Shown here: in pieces, positions 32,786 through 47,649 of the stretch
How positions within the stretch are numbered: position 1 is the stretch's first letter
Layout of the letters: every line of letters begins with the position of its first letter
Assembly (NCBI GenBank): GCA_030832825.1
Contig: JAURIJ010000006.1
Location: 57,993-121,992 of the forward strand
Source of the DNA: Gammaproteobacteria bacterium
Lineage (GTDB): Bacteria > Pseudomonadota > Gammaproteobacteria > Pseudomonadales > Pseudohongiellaceae
Direction: 5' to 3'
DNA length: 64,000 nucleotides
Notes under the pieces: generated by a model
Told to the model about the DNA's origin: nothing
Databases searched by the model: none
Seen by the model: the letters and a program-made list of their open reading frames with translations, nothing else
Made by a program: the position numbers and the translations under genes

Positions 32786-33172
32786 TTAGCGATCCACTTC
32801 GACATTGCACAGCAGCGGGTGCTCGCACTCCCGCGAATAGTCATTGACCTGCTGCGCCTTGGTTTCGGCAACATCCTTGCTGAATACCCCGCACACCGCC
32901 TTGCCCTCGGTATGCACCTTCAACATGATCTGGGTGGCCTTCTCGACATTCATGGCGAAGAAGGAACACAGCACATCGACCACGAAATCCATGGGCGTGT
33001 AGTCATCGTTGAACAACACGACCTTGTACAGGGGTGGTTGTGCAAGTTTGGGGCGAACGGTCGAGGTTGCAAGGCCGCTGTCACGATCATCGCCTGCATT
33101 GCCATCCCATTCTGCCATCGCCAGTTCCCGCTCGAACGCCGTGGCCGGCCTCTCCATCTGCTTCATGCGCAT
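32786..33172 (-). CDS. clpS: ATP-dependent Clp protease adaptor ClpS
   Basis: 128 residues from ATG 33172, which has AGGAA ~11 nt upstream; the 176-residue ORF is too long. The core has the degron pocket residues in [20 protein letters not shown], then [23 protein letters not shown] and the end [13 protein letters not shown]. It delivers proteins with N-terminal Leu, Phe, Tyr or Trp to ClpA. It is divergent from cspD over 217 bp, the classic cspD-clpS-clpA arrangement. Confidence 0.95.
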   Translation of the reverse strand: MRMKQMERPATAFERELAMAEWDGNAGDDRDSGLATSTVRPKLAQPPLYKVVLFNDDYTPMDFVVDVLCSFFAMNVEKATQIMLKVHTEGKAVCGVFSKDVAETKAQQVNDYSRECEHPLLCNVEVDR

Positions 33173-33389
33173 TCTTTCTCTATTCCTGTCTGAGCACGTG
33201 AATATTGCTGGACTGCAGGGCCTCACACAAGACCCGGCACCTGCCGGCTTGCGTGCATGGCAGCCTGGCGATGCCCTGCACGAGCCGCCGCCACGCAATT
33301 GACAAGCCAGAATCATTGCGATATACGAACCGTGCTAGTGGTTTTCCTAGGTAAACAATAACAACAAAACGTTACACGGGAGTTTTGCC

Positions 33390-33629
33390 ATGAGTACTGG
33401 GCAAGTGAAGTGGTTCAACAACGCAAAGGGTTTTGGATTCATTCTTCCGGACAATGGCGGGGACGATCTGTTCGCGCATTACTCCGCAATCGGAATGGAT
33501 GGTTACAAGACACTCAAGGCCGGCCAGACCGTCAGCTTCGAGACCATCGAAGGACCGAAAGGCCTGCACGCCGCCAATATTCGACCGATCAGTCCGGAAC
33601 AGAGTCCGACCCAAGCCGGGTCCAGCTGA
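33390..33629 (+). CDS. cspD: Cold-shock-domain protein CspD
   Basis: 79 residues with RNP1 KGFGFI and RNP2-like LFAHY motifs in a single cold-shock domain ([42 protein letters not shown]), plus a short polar tail. Location next to clpS identifies it as CspD, a stationary-phase single-stranded nucleic-acid-binding inhibitor of replication in E. coli. GGGAG sits upstream of the ATG. The AT-rich 5' leader (about 33350-33375) may hold its promoter. A hairpin separates it from convergent icd. Confidence 0.93.
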   Translation: MSTGQVKWFNNAKGFGFILPDNGGDDLFAHYSAIGMDGYKTLKAGQTVSFETIEGPKGLHAANIRPISPEQSPTQAGSS

Positions 33630-33670
33630 GCTGTTCTGAACGGCATTCGAACCGACATCCTGAGCGCGCA

Positions 33671-33701
33671 CTCCCTCATCACCTCTTGCATGATGAGGGA
33701 G
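33671..33701. terminator. Hairpin between convergent cspD and icd
   Basis: An 11-bp perfect stem (CTCCCTCATCA / TGATGAGGGAG) with a 9-nt loop lies 41 bp after cspD and 13 bp after the icd stop. The plus side is followed by the pyrimidine tract CCCTTCCCTTCC rather than pure U; it is probably a shared transcription end. Confidence 0.6.
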
Positions 33702-33714
33702 CCCTTCCCTTCCA

Positions 33715-35982
<2,268 letters not shown>

Positions 35983-36118
35983 TCAGTGGCGGGATACGGA
36001 ACAGATCTCAACACTGCAGAGTTTTCTAAGAGCTTGATGCTCAAGCTGAAAGTGGCGGCATTGTAGCAGCAGAGGTTTTGCTAGAATAGCCGCCTCAACC
36101 CTGCGGCAGAGGCGTGGC

Positions 36119-36673
36119 ATGGCCCAACTGATCCTTCTCAACAAACCCTACGACATGCTGTCCCAGTTCACCGACGACAGCGGCCGCGCCACGCTCGCCA
36201 GCTGCATCGACCTGCCAGGCTTCTACCCCGCCGGTCGCCTGGACCGGGATTCCGAAGGCCTGCTCCTGTTGACCAGCGACGGTCGGCTGCAGCAGCGCAT
36301 CAGCGATCCGCAGCACAAGATGGGCAAGGTCTACTGGGCCCAGGTCGAAGGAAGTCCCACTGCAGAAGCACTGGAGAGCCTGCGCGGTGGGGTGGTGCTG
36401 AACGACGGCATGACGCGCCCGGCGAGGGTGCGAGCGCTGGAAGAGCCGAAGCTGTGGGCGCGCCATCCCCCGATCCGGGAGCGTCGCCACATCCCGACTG
36501 CCTGGCTGGAACTCACGCTGTACGAAGGTCGCAATCGCCAGGTGCGGCGCATGACGGCAGCCGTCGGCCTGCCCACGCTGCGTCTGGTGCGGGTGGCGAT
36601 CGGGCCCTGGACCCTGGGAAACTTGCAGCCGGGCGAATGGCGGCTGGCGGAAGTGATGGGCAACGAGCGCTGA
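36119..36673 (+). CDS. rluE: 23S rRNA pseudouridine(2457) synthase RluE
   Basis: 184 residues. The RsuA/RluE catalytic motif is [18 protein letters not shown] with the active Asp; other motifs are [28 protein letters not shown] and [14 protein letters not shown]. The N-terminal S4 domain is absent, as in RluE. Position next to icd and in the icd-rluE-nudJ-mnmA-hflD-purB string supports RluE rather than RluB/RluF. A TAGAAT box lies ~35 bp upstream of the start. It faces moaE. Confidence 0.92.
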   Translation: MAQLILLNKPYDMLSQFTDDSGRATLASCIDLPGFYPAGRLDRDSEGLLLLTSDGRLQQRISDPQHKMGKVYWAQVEGSPTAEALESLRGGVVLNDGMTRPARVRALEEPKLWARHPPIRERRHIPTAWLELTLYEGRNRQVRRMTAAVGLPTLRLVRVAIGPWTLGNLQPGEWRLAEVMGNER

Positions 36674-36694
36674 GCCCTCAGGCGCTCAGCGTTT
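36668..36694 (+). terminator. Hairpin in the rluE-moaE convergent gap
   Basis: CGCTGAGC pairs with GCTCAGCG (8 bp, 8-nt loop), followed by TTT on the plus strand. It overlaps the last codons of rluE and the moaE stop. Confidence 0.45.
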
Positions 36695-37156
36695 CTCCCA
36701 GCGTGCGCGGGCCGTTTCGTCGGCACTGCGGCTCTCGATCCAGTGGGCGCCCGCCGCCGTGTGCTGCTTCTTCCAGAACGGCGCACGGGTCTTGAGATAG
36801 TCCATGATGAATTCGGCCGCGGCGAAGGCATCGCCGCGATGAGTGCTGGCGATGCCGACATGGACGATCTGATCGCCGGCCTCCAGCGGGCCCACGCGGT
36901 GAATGACCTGCCAGGCCAGGACGTCCCAGCGTGAACGCGCCTCGTCGACGATCACCATGAGGGCTTTCTCGGTCATGCCGGGATAGTGTTCCAGCACCAG
37001 CCGCTGCACCGCCGGCTCCCGACCCGCCTCGCTGCTTTCGTAGAACTCGCGCACCAGCCCCGTGAAACTCACGATGGCGCCGGCGTTGCCGGCGGTGCTG
37101 CGCAACTGCGCGTAAAGCACCGCCACATCGAAATCGGCTTCCTGCACACTGAGCAT
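36686..37156 (-). CDS. moaE: Molybdopterin synthase catalytic subunit MoaE
   Basis: 156 residues from ATG 37156; the ORF extension runs into moaD. MoaE motifs are GAIVSFTGLVREF, LVLEHYPGMTEKAL, VIHRVGPLEAGDQIVHVGIAS, HRGDAFAAAEFIMDYLKTRAPFWKK with the active-site Lys. With MoaD it inserts two sulfurs into precursor Z to form molybdopterin. It follows moaD by 2 bp, last gene of a moaC-moaD-moaE operon on the minus strand. Confidence 0.96.
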   Translation of the reverse strand: MLSVQEADFDVAVLYAQLRSTAGNAGAIVSFTGLVREFYESSEAGREPAVQRLVLEHYPGMTEKALMVIVDEARSRWDVLAWQVIHRVGPLEAGDQIVHVGIASTHRGDAFAAAEFIMDYLKTRAPFWKKQHTAAGAHWIESRSADETARARWEKR

Positions 37157-37158
37157 GC

Positions 37159-37413
37159 TCAGCCCCCCGTCATCGGCGGGAAAAAGGCAAGCTCTTCCGC
37201 GCCTGTCAGCGGATGACTGCGATCGACGATGGTTTGATTCACGGCGACCAGCACCTGAGTGGCGTCCAGCAGGATCTCCCACTGCCCGCCTCGGCTGGTG
37301 GCGAGGTAAGCAGCCAGCGTGGCAACGGTGCTCCCATCTTCAGGCAGAGCCAGAGTCTCGGAACTGCGCCCGAGCGTTTCCCGTAGACTGGCGAAATACT
37401 GGATGTTCAGCAT
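37159..37413 (-). CDS. moaD: Molybdopterin synthase sulfur carrier subunit MoaD
   Basis: 84 residues, ubiquitin-like: MLNIQYFASLRETLG at the N-terminus, LVAVNQTIVD in the middle, and the terminal GG (PPMTGG) that becomes a thiocarboxylate after activation by MoeB. GAGG-like sites precede the ATG (AGTGC spacing is moderate). It is between moaC and moaE. MoeB and MoaA are not in this window. Confidence 0.95.
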   Translation of the reverse strand: MLNIQYFASLRETLGRSSETLALPEDGSTVATLAAYLATSRGGQWEILLDATQVLVAVNQTIVDRSHPLTGAEELAFFPPMTGG

Positions 37414-37458
37414 CGTGCAGGCACTCCCCTCGCTGACAAATCGACTTCCAAATGACTT

Positions 37459-37935
37459 TCACTGTTTGACATAGTGACCTGATTTACCGCCTTTTTTCTC
37501 GAGAAGACAGATGTTGTCAATGCGCATGCCCTTGTCCACCGCCTTGCACATGTCGTAGATCGTGAGGGCGGCCACCGACACCGCCGTCAACGCCTCCATC
37601 TCGACGCCTGTCTTGCCATCCAGTGCGCAGGTGGCCGCGATGTGAATGCAGTGGCCAGACTCGTCGATGGTGAAATCCACGCTGACTCGGGTGAGCATAA
37701 GGGGGTGGCAGAGCGGAATCAGATCAGCGCACTTCTTCGCGGCCTGGATCCCGGCAATTCGGGCCACCGCCAGCACGTCGCCCTTCTTGTGACCGCCGGC
37801 AACGATCAGCGCCAGCGTCTGCGGCAGCATGTGCACGGTGGCAGACGCCGTCGCCTCGCGTGCCGTGATGCTCTTGCCCCCCACGTCCACCATGCGGGCA
37901 TGGCCCTGTGCATCCAGATGCGTCAATCCACTCAT
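37459..37935 (-). CDS. moaC: Cyclic pyranopterin monophosphate synthase MoaC
   Basis: 158 residues from ATG 37935; the ORF track overextends toward nudJ. MoaC landmarks are [36 protein letters not shown], the signature DLIPLCHPL, and the C-terminal [23 protein letters not shown]. With MoaA it converts GTP to precursor Z. The first gene of the minus-strand moaCDE operon, divergent from nudJ with 154 bp between. Confidence 0.96.
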   Translation of the reverse strand: MSGLTHLDAQGHARMVDVGGKSITAREATASATVHMLPQTLALIVAGGHKKGDVLAVARIAGIQAAKKCADLIPLCHPLMLTRVSVDFTIDESGHCIHIAATCALDGKTGVEMEALTAVSVAALTIYDMCKAVDKGMRIDNICLLEKKGGKSGHYVKQ

Positions 37936-38089
37936 GTTGTCTGCCTGCGCCTCGAATTTGATCAGGCGGCCATTATCCACGGATTGTCCAAGGAGCTGAA
38001 GCACTTCGCCAGGCCGATTCCGGGAGGCAAAAGCGCTGCGTTTCGGGTAGCATGGCGCCTTCGAAAAAGCACTGGAAACCCGCATCCCC

Positions 38090-38536
38090 ATGAGTCAATG
38101 GCATCCCCATTCCACCGTGGCCACCGTCGTCGAGCGCGACGGGCTGTTCCTGATCGTCGAGGAAATGGTCGACGGCCGGATTCTCTACAACCAGCCCGCC
38201 GGTCATCTGGAAGCAGGCGAAACCCTGCAGGAAGGCGCCTTGCGCGAGACGCTGGAAGAGACCGCCTGGGATGTGCGAGTGACCGATCTGCTGGGGCTCT
38301 ATCACTACACCACGGCCGATGGCACCTGCTATATCCGCACCTGCTTCGTGGCCGAACCCGTGCTGCATCACGTCGATCGTGCCTTGGACACGGGCGTGCT
38401 GCGCGCCCTCTGGCTGAGCCGGCCCGACCTCGAGGCACGCCGCGAGCAGCTGCGCAGCCAGATCGTGTTGCGCGTGATCGACGATTATCTGGCCGGCAAG
38501 CGGCACCCGCTGACGCTGATCACCAGCCTTGCCTGA
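38090..38536 (+). CDS. nudJ: Nudix hydrolase NudJ (phosphatase)
   Basis: 148 residues. The Nudix box is [20 protein letters not shown] followed by TAW; it keeps the metal-binding RE..EE residues but has Ala where the consensus has the late Gly. NQPAGHLE upstream is typical of NudJ. The E. coli homolog removes phosphate from thiamine pyrophosphate precursors and nucleoside di/triphosphates. Its stop lies just before mnmA, matching E. coli nudJ-mnmA order. Confidence 0.9.
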   Translation: MSQWHPHSTVATVVERDGLFLIVEEMVDGRILYNQPAGHLEAGETLQEGALRETLEETAWDVRVTDLLGLYHYTTADGTCYIRTCFVAEPVLHHVDRALDTGVLRALWLSRPDLEARREQLRSQIVLRVIDDYLAGKRHPLTLITSLA

Positions 38537-38579
38537 ACCCGACGCCACCCTTCCTTGCCAGGACACCGATACCTTGACC

Positions 38580-39702
38580 ATGTCTTCTCCCAGACCTGCA
38601 GTGAAAGCGCCCGCCGCCACCCGCGTGATGGTGGGCATGTCCGGGGGCGTCGACTCGTCGGTGGCCGCCCTGCTGCTGCTGGAACAGGGCTATCAGGTCG
38701 AAGGCCTGTTCATGAAGAACTGGGATGAGGACGACGACACGGAGTACTGCACGGCCAAGGCTGATCTGGCCGACGCCCAGGCCGTCTGCGACACCCTTGG
38801 CATCCACCTGCACACGGCCAATTTCGCGGCCGAGTACTGGGATCATGTGTTCGAGCATTTCCTGGCGGAATACCAGGCCGGCCGCACGCCCAACCCGGAC
38901 ATCCTGTGCAACCGCGAGATCAAGTTCAAAGCCTTCCTGGACTACGCCGCCGTGCTGGGTGCCGACCTGATCGCCACCGGCCACTACGCGCGTCGCGCCA
39001 CCCGCATGGGGCCCCAGGGGCCGCAGACGGTGCTGCTCAAGGGGCTGGATGCCAACAAGGACCAGAGCTATTTCCTGAGTGCCGTGAACGAGGACTGCCT
39101 GGCACGCAGCCTGTTCCCCGTGGGCGAGCTGGAGAAATCCGCCGTGCGGGCCATTGCCGCGCAGCACGGTTTCATCACTCACGACAAGAAGGACAGCACG
39201 GGCATCTGCTTCATCGGCGAGCGCCGCTTCAAGGATTTCCTGCAGCGTTATCTGCCGGCACAGCCGGGGGCCATCGAGACGGTGGACGGCGAAGTCATCG
39301 GTCGCCACCAGGGCCTGATGTATCACACCTACGGCCAGCGTCAGGGGCTCGGCATCGGCGGCCTGCAACAGCATGGCGAGGCACCCTGGTATGTCGTGGG
39401 CAAGGACCTCGCGCGCAATGTCCTGCTGGTGGCCCAGGGCAACGAGCATCCGAGCCTGTTCTCCTCGTCACTGCTGGCCACGCAGCTGGCCTGGATCAAT
39501 CATGCCGCGCCCGCCCTGCCGCTGGAGTGCACGGCCAAGATCCGCTACCGTCAGTCCGATCAGGTCTGCCGCGTCACGGCTGCCGGAGCCGATGCCCCTG
39601 CCGACTCCGTACTGGTGCACTTCGCCGAGCCGCAGCGTGCCGTGACGCCGGGTCAGACGATCGTGTTCTATCAGGATGACATCTGTCTGGGAGGAGCGGT
39701 CA

Positions 39703-39722
<20 letters not shown>
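38580..39722 (+). CDS. mnmA: tRNA-specific 2-thiouridylase MnmA
   Basis: 380 residues from ATG 38580; the earlier TTG lies in the nudJ end. PP-loop [14 protein letters not shown] binds ATP; catalytic Cys in [13 protein letters not shown] and the second Cys in [17 protein letters not shown] form the persulfide relay; [14 protein letters not shown] is also diagnostic. It thiolates U34 of Lys, Glu and Gln tRNAs using sulfur supplied by TusE, encoded 20 kb upstream. Its last codons overlap the probable hflD start. Confidence 0.97.
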
Positions 39723-42979
<3,257 letters not shown>

Positions 42980-43011
42980 CCCTGCGGCAGTCCTGCCACG
43001 AGACCTGCATC

Positions 43012-43782
43012 ATGCCCAAGCCACTGACGCCACTGCTTCGCCTCTTGCTGACCACGCTGCTCGTCGCGGCCGCCTGTGTGGCAGGCCCTGCGCTTGCCCA
43101 GACCGGCGACCCCACGCAGCAGGCCGTGGTGGAGATCGTGCGCCTGCAGCACCGGGACCCGGGCAGCATCCGCCAGGCGCTGGAACCCGTGCTGGACCCG
43201 CGTGGGGCCATCAGCCAGATCGACAACACCCTGATCATCAGCACCTCGCGCGCGAATCTGCAGCAGCTGCAGCCCCTGATCGAGACCCTGGATGTACCCC
43301 TGCGCCAGCTGCGCCTGAGCGTGGACTTCGCCTACACGCCCGCAGCGGCGGGCCGCCGAGCCGATGGCAGCAGTGTCACGACGGTGCAGACAGGCGTGTT
43401 GGACAACCCGCGCCAGAGCATCGCCCTGACCGAGGGGGAATACGCCTACTTCAGCCGCAGTGAGACCAGCGCCCGCGTGAGCCCGGCATTCGGCAGCCTT
43501 GGCCTGCAGCTGCAGCAGGACCTGCAGCGCAATGCCCAGAGCCTGAGCGTGACGACCCATGTGCAGGGCGACAGCGTGCAGCTGGCACTGAGCGCCACCC
43601 GCGACACGCCCGCCGCCGACGGCAGTGTGCGCAGCGAGGTGGTCAGCACCACGCTGCAGATTGGCTTCAATGGCTGGTATGTCGTGTTCGATGCTGCCCC
43701 GGCCCCAGTCGACCCGAACGTCGTGCAGACGAGCACCGCGCGCTCCCAGGCCCTGGCTGTGCGGGTGGAACTGCTGCCCTGA
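43012..43782 (+). CDS. Exported secretin N-domain-like protein, orphan
   Basis: 256 residues; signal peptide through GPALAQ. Residues ~38-95 resemble a secretin short (NolW/N1-type) domain: VVEIVRLQHRDPGSIRQALEPVLDP, GAISQIDNTLIISTSRANLQQLQPLIETLD. The following ~150 residues (LRLSVDFAYTP, VSTTLQIGFNGWYVVFD) have beta-rich alternation but no clear complete secretin pore. No other secretion or pilus gene is nearby. It sits between roxA and pabB, and its stop overlaps pabB as TGATG. Possibly a periplasmic assembly or lipid-linked accessory protein; the function is not known. Confidence 0.6.
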   Translation: MPKPLTPLLRLLLTTLLVAAACVAGPALAQTGDPTQQAVVEIVRLQHRDPGSIRQALEPVLDPRGAISQIDNTLIISTSRANLQQLQPLIETLDVPLRQLRLSVDFAYTPAAAGRRADGSSVTTVQTGVLDNPRQSIALTEGEYAYFSRSETSARVSPAFGSLGLQLQQDLQRNAQSLSVTTHVQGDSVQLALSATRDTPAADGSVRSEVVSTTLQIGFNGWYVVFDAAPAPVDPNVVQTSTARSQALAVRVELLP

Positions 43783-45104
43783 TGCGCGACCCACTTCTGC
43801 TAGCGCTGCCCTATTCCCCGGACAGCAGCCTGCTGCTGCGGCGGCTGGCGTCCCTGCCCGGCCTGGTGTTCCTCGACAGCGGCTGGCAGAACGACGCGCC
43901 ACAGCACCATGCCGGTGCCCGCCACGACATCCTGAGTGCGCTGCCCGTGGCGGTGCTGGACTGCCCGCAACCCGCGCGCCGCACGACTCCCAGCGTGTTC
44001 CAGAACGACGCCGTGTTCGCGGATCTGCAGGCGCTGCTGCAGCAACACGCCCCCCAGCAGCCCCTGCCGGCCGATCTGCGCGAACTGCCGTTCACAGGTG
44101 GCGCACTGGGCTATCTGGGCTATGACGGCCAGGCACGCTTCGGCATCCATGACTGGGCCATCGTGGTCGACCATCACCGGCGTCGCAGCCAGCTGCTCGC
44201 CCTGCCCGGCTGTGCGCCGCAGACCATTGCGCGCGTGCAGCAGTGCCTGGCGCAGCCCCTGCCCGAGTGGCCGGATTTCGCCCTGCAGGCGCCCTTCACC
44301 GCCAATTTCACGCCTGCTGGCTATGCCGAGGCCTTCGCGCGCGTGCAGCAGTACATCGAGGCGGGCGACTGCTACCAGGTGAACCTGGCCCAGCGCTTCA
44401 CGGCACCCTGCAGTGGCGATCCGCTGGGCGCCTACCTGCAGCTGCGCCGCAGCATCCACGCACCATTCTCGTTCTTCCTGCGGGAGGACGACCGGGCCTT
44501 GCTGAGCTTCTCCCCGGAGCGCTTCCTGCAGGTGCGCGACGGCGAGGTGCGCACCCAGCCCATCAAAGGCACGCGCCGGCGCGCCAGCGACGCGCAGCAA
44601 GACGCCGCCCTGGCCGCTCAACTGCGCGGCAGCGAGAAGGACCGGGCGGAGAATCTGATGATCGTGGACTTGCTGCGCAATGATCTGGGCGCGGTGTGCG
44701 ACACGGGTTCAGTGCAGGTGGATGCGCTGTTCGAGCTGCAGAGTTTCAGCAATGTGCATCATCTGGTGAGCAGCATCCGTGGGCGTCTGCCCTCCGGCAC
44801 CTCGCCGCTCGAACTGCTGCGCTGCTGCTTCCCCGGGGGGTCCATCACGGGAGCGCCCAAGCAGCGTGCCATGCAGATCATTGCCGAACTGGAGCCCCAC
44901 GCACGCAGCATCTACTGCGGCACGGCGGGTTACATCGGATTCGATGGCAGGATGGACACGAACATCCTGATCCGCTCTGTGCTGTGGGAAGCGGACCAGG
45001 TGCACTGCTGGGGCGGAGGCGGCCTGGTGGCCGACTCCGTGTGTGCGCAGGAATATCAGGAGTGCTTCGACAAGATCAACAATATCATCAAGGTGTTGAA
45101 GTGA
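43782..45104 (+). CDS. pabB: Aminodeoxychorismate synthase component I
   Basis: 440 residues. Chorismate-binding core motifs: YIEAGDCYQVNLAQRF, FSPERFLQVRDGEVRTQPIKG, KDRAENLMIVDLLRNDLG, GGSITGAPKQRAMQIIAELE, GYIGFDGRMDTNILIRS. The Lys in PIKGT distinguishes PabB from anthranilate synthase TrpE (PIAGT). It makes 4-amino-4-deoxychorismate for folate with PabA, not seen here. It is translated by TGATG overlap with the upstream secretin-like gene and converges with thrH. Confidence 0.95.
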   Translation: MRDPLLLALPYSPDSSLLLRRLASLPGLVFLDSGWQNDAPQHHAGARHDILSALPVAVLDCPQPARRTTPSVFQNDAVFADLQALLQQHAPQQPLPADLRELPFTGGALGYLGYDGQARFGIHDWAIVVDHHRRRSQLLALPGCAPQTIARVQQCLAQPLPEWPDFALQAPFTANFTPAGYAEAFARVQQYIEAGDCYQVNLAQRFTAPCSGDPLGAYLQLRRSIHAPFSFFLREDDRALLSFSPERFLQVRDGEVRTQPIKGTRRRASDAQQDAALAAQLRGSEKDRAENLMIVDLLRNDLGAVCDTGSVQVDALFELQSFSNVHHLVSSIRGRLPSGTSPLELLRCCFPGGSITGAPKQRAMQIIAELEPHARSIYCGTAGYIGFDGRMDTNILIRSVLWEADQVHCWGGGGLVADSVCAQEYQECFDKINNIIKVLK

Positions 45105-45121
45105 TCTCTTGAAGCGATGGA

Positions 45122-45745
45122 TTACATGCTCAACTGGCGCGGACTGCCCTTGAGGAAAGCCTGGCGCAGCTCGTCATACTCCGTCACGGACGCGAACTGC
45201 GGGAACTCGGCGATCACATTCGCCGGTGCGCGGAACAGCACGCCCAGGTCGGCCTCGGACAGCATGCTGGTGTCATTGTAGGAATCGCCCGCCGCCATGA
45301 CGTGGTAGTTCAGATCATGGAAAGCCTTCACGGCCTGGCGCTTCGGGTCGCGCTGACGCAGCTTGTAATCCACCACCATGCCTCTCTCGTCGGTGATTAG
45401 GCGATGGCAGAACAGCGTCGGGAAACCGAGCTGGCGCATCAGGGGCTGGGAGAACTCATAGAAGGTGTCGGAAAGGATGACCACCTGGAAGCGCTCCCGC
45501 AGCCAGTCCACGAACTCGCGGGCACCGGGCATGGGGCTCATGGTGGCAATGACCGCCTGGATGTCGGGCAGCCCGAGGCCGTGTTCGGCCAGGATCCTGA
45601 GGCGCTGCTTCATCAGCACGTCGTAGTCGGGAATGTCCCGGGTGGTGGCCCGCAGGGCACTGATGCCGGTTTTCTCGGCAAAGCCGATCCAGATTTCCGG
45701 GACCAGCACTCCTTCCAGATCAAGACACACGACTTCCAACGCCAT
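45122..45745 (-). CDS. thrH: Bifunctional phosphoserine phosphatase / homoserine phosphotransferase ThrH
   Basis: 207 residues from ATG 45745. HAD motif I appears as CLDLEGVLVPEIWIGFAEKTG, where Asp-x-Glu-Gly replaces Asp-x-Asp-Gly, a hallmark of ThrH. Motif II is VVILSDTFYEF and motif III/IV KAFHDLNYHVMAAGDSYNDTSML. In Pseudomonas ThrH moves phosphate from phosphoserine to homoserine, bypassing ThrB. pabB-thrH-cysH-cysB order matches that genus. Confidence 0.93.
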   Translation of the reverse strand: MALEVVCLDLEGVLVPEIWIGFAEKTGISALRATTRDIPDYDVLMKQRLRILAEHGLGLPDIQAVIATMSPMPGAREFVDWLRERFQVVILSDTFYEFSQPLMRQLGFPTLFCHRLITDERGMVVDYKLRQRDPKRQAVKAFHDLNYHVMAAGDSYNDTSMLSEADLGVLFRAPANVIAEFPQFASVTEYDELRQAFLKGSPRQLSM

Positions 45746-45915
45746 TCCCCTTCGCCACAGGCTGAAATTCAAAGAGGCGCCAATGTACCCAGATCGCCTG
45801 GGGCTTGCAAGGCGAAGCGGGTCGCGCAGCGGTTTACCCTCCCAGACAAATCGGGGAGAATGCCCAGCCATCGTCGGGCGCCTGTTGCACGCGCTCCCAC
45901 CCCCGCTCTCCAGTG

Positions 45916-46665
45916 ATGCACTTTATGATGAATGCCAGCCAAGTCTCTGAATTGAATTCGAAATTCCAATCCATGGAGCCACGCGACATCCTTCGCCACA
46001 TCCTGCCGGAGATCCCCGCCATCGCGGTGTCGTTCAGCGGCGCCGAGGATGTCGCCCTGGTGCACATGGCCTGGAAACTGAAGCGGGACATCAAGGTGTT
46101 CAGCCTGGATACCGGGCGCCTGCATCCGGATACGCTGCGCTTCATCGACCAGGTGCGCACGCTCTACAAGCTGGATCTGGAGATCATGAGTCCGAATGCC
46201 GAGGCGGTACAGCGCCTGACGCGGGAAAAGGGGCTGTTCAGCTTCTACGCCGATGGTCACGAGGAATGCTGCGGCGTGCGCAAGGTCGAGCCGCTGCGCC
46301 GCCAGCTGGCCGGACTGGACGCCTGGATCACCGGGCAGCGCCGGGACCAGAGTCCCACGCGCGCGGAAGTGCCGGTGGCGCAGCTGGACAAGGCCTTCTC
46401 CACGCCCGAAAAGCCGTTGCTCAAGTTCAATCCCCTGGCGAACTGGAGCTCGAAGCAGGTCTGGGACTACATCCGGATGCTGGAAATCCCCTTCAACCCC
46501 CTGCACGAGCGCGGCTTCATCAGCATCGGCTGCGAGCCGTGCACCCGCGCCATCGGGCCAAACCAGCACGAGCGCGAAGGCCGCTGGTGGTGGGAGGAAG
46601 CCACGGCCAAGGAGTGTGGCCTGCACAAGGGCAGCGTGATCGGCAGCGACCGCGCCTCAGACTGA
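45916..46665 (+). CDS. cysH: Phosphoadenylyl/adenylyl-sulfate reductase CysH, [4Fe-4S] type
   Basis: 249 residues if ATG 45916 is used; ATGs at 45925 and 45928 are alternatives and none has a strong ribosome site. PP-loop-like [50 protein letters not shown] and [11 protein letters not shown]. The Cys pair in ECCGVRK and the CxxC in GCEPCTR bind a [4Fe-4S] cluster, indicating an APS-preferring assimilatory reductase; the E. coli PAPS enzyme lacks these. The C-terminal catalytic Cys is in KECGLHKG. Electrons come from thioredoxin. Convergent with cysB, overlapping by 9 bp. Confidence 0.95.
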   Translation: MHFMMNASQVSELNSKFQSMEPRDILRHILPEIPAIAVSFSGAEDVALVHMAWKLKRDIKVFSLDTGRLHPDTLRFIDQVRTLYKLDLEIMSPNAEAVQRLTREKGLFSFYADGHEECCGVRKVEPLRRQLAGLDAWITGQRRDQSPTRAEVPVAQLDKAFSTPEKPLLKFNPLANWSSKQVWDYIRMLEIPFNPLHERGFISIGCEPCTRAIGPNQHEREGRWWWEEATAKECGLHKGSVIGSDRASD

Positions 46666-47649
46666 GACGGCCTGCCGCAGCACCGGGATCGGCACGTCCT
46701 GGAACAGTTCATCCAGGGCATGCTGGGACGGCGTCGCAATGGCGGCGCGAATCAGCGCCGGCTGCAGATGTGGAGCGAACATGCCCATGAAGTCCACCAT
46801 GTAGGCCCGCAGGATGGCACCGCGGCGAAAGCCGATGCGCGTCAGGCTGTAGTCGAACAGATGGCTCACATCCACTGCCACCAGATCAGCATCCTTGAGC
46901 GGATCGACGGCCATGCTGGCCACGATGCCGATCCCCACCCCCAGCCGCACATAGGTCTTGATGACATCGGCATCGGCCGCCGTCACCACCACATGGGGCT
47001 GCAGGTCATGGGCACGGAAGGCGTCGTCGAGCTTGGCACGCCCGGTGAAGCCCGAGACATAGGTCACGATGGGGTAACGCGCGATGTCGGCGTGGTTGAC
47101 GCGCTCCACCGCGAGCAAGGGATGGCCCTGGGGCAGCAACAGCACCCGATTCCAGCGATAGCACGGCATCATGATCAGGTCGCCCACCAGCTCCATGGCC
47201 TCGGTGGCGATGGCGAAGTCCGCCGCACCGCGTGCCGCCATCTCGGCGATCTGCAAGGGAGTGCCCTGATGCATGTGCAGGGACACGGCCGGATACTGAC
47301 TGACGAAGCGGCTGATGATGCCCGGCAGCACGTAGCGGGACTGGGTGTGCGTGGTGGCGATGGACAGACTGCCCGTGCGCTCGTCGGTGAACTCCCGGGC
47401 GATGGTGCGGATATTGTCCAGCTTGAGCAGCACCGCGCCGGCCTCCTCGAGGATGCGCTCGCCGGCCTGGGTGAGCCCGCTCAGATGCTTGCCATTGCGC
47501 ACGAAGATCTGCACGCCCAGCTCATCCTCCAGCTGCATGATCTGCTTGCTGACGCCCGGCTGCGAGGTGAACAGGGACTGCGCCGCCGCCGACACGTTCA
47601 TGCCATTGCGGGCCACTTCCCACACATAGCGCAACTGCTGCAGCTTCAT
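46657..47649 (-). CDS. cysB: LysR-type transcriptional regulator CysB
   Basis: 330 residues. The N-terminal winged helix is [20 protein letters not shown], with [18 protein letters not shown] for recognition. The effector domain has the CysB features [42 protein letters not shown] and [27 protein letters not shown]. It activates sulfate assimilation in response to N-acetylserine and controls genes such as cysH nearby. It overlaps the upstream 5'-nucleotidase gene by 4 bp (ATGA), forming an operon. Confidence 0.97.
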   Translation of the reverse strand: MKLQQLRYVWEVARNGMNVSAAAQSLFTSQPGVSKQIMQLEDELGVQIFVRNGKHLSGLTQAGERILEEAGAVLLKLDNIRTIAREFTDERTGSLSIATTHTQSRYVLPGIISRFVSQYPAVSLHMHQGTPLQIAEMAARGAADFAIATEAMELVGDLIMMPCYRWNRVLLLPQGHPLLAVERVNHADIARYPIVTYVSGFTGRAKLDDAFRAHDLQPHVVVTAADADVIKTYVRLGVGIGIVASMAVDPLKDADLVAVDVSHLFDYSLTRIGFRRGAILRAYMVDFMGMFAPHLQPALIRAAIATPSQHALDELFQDVPIPVLRQAVSV

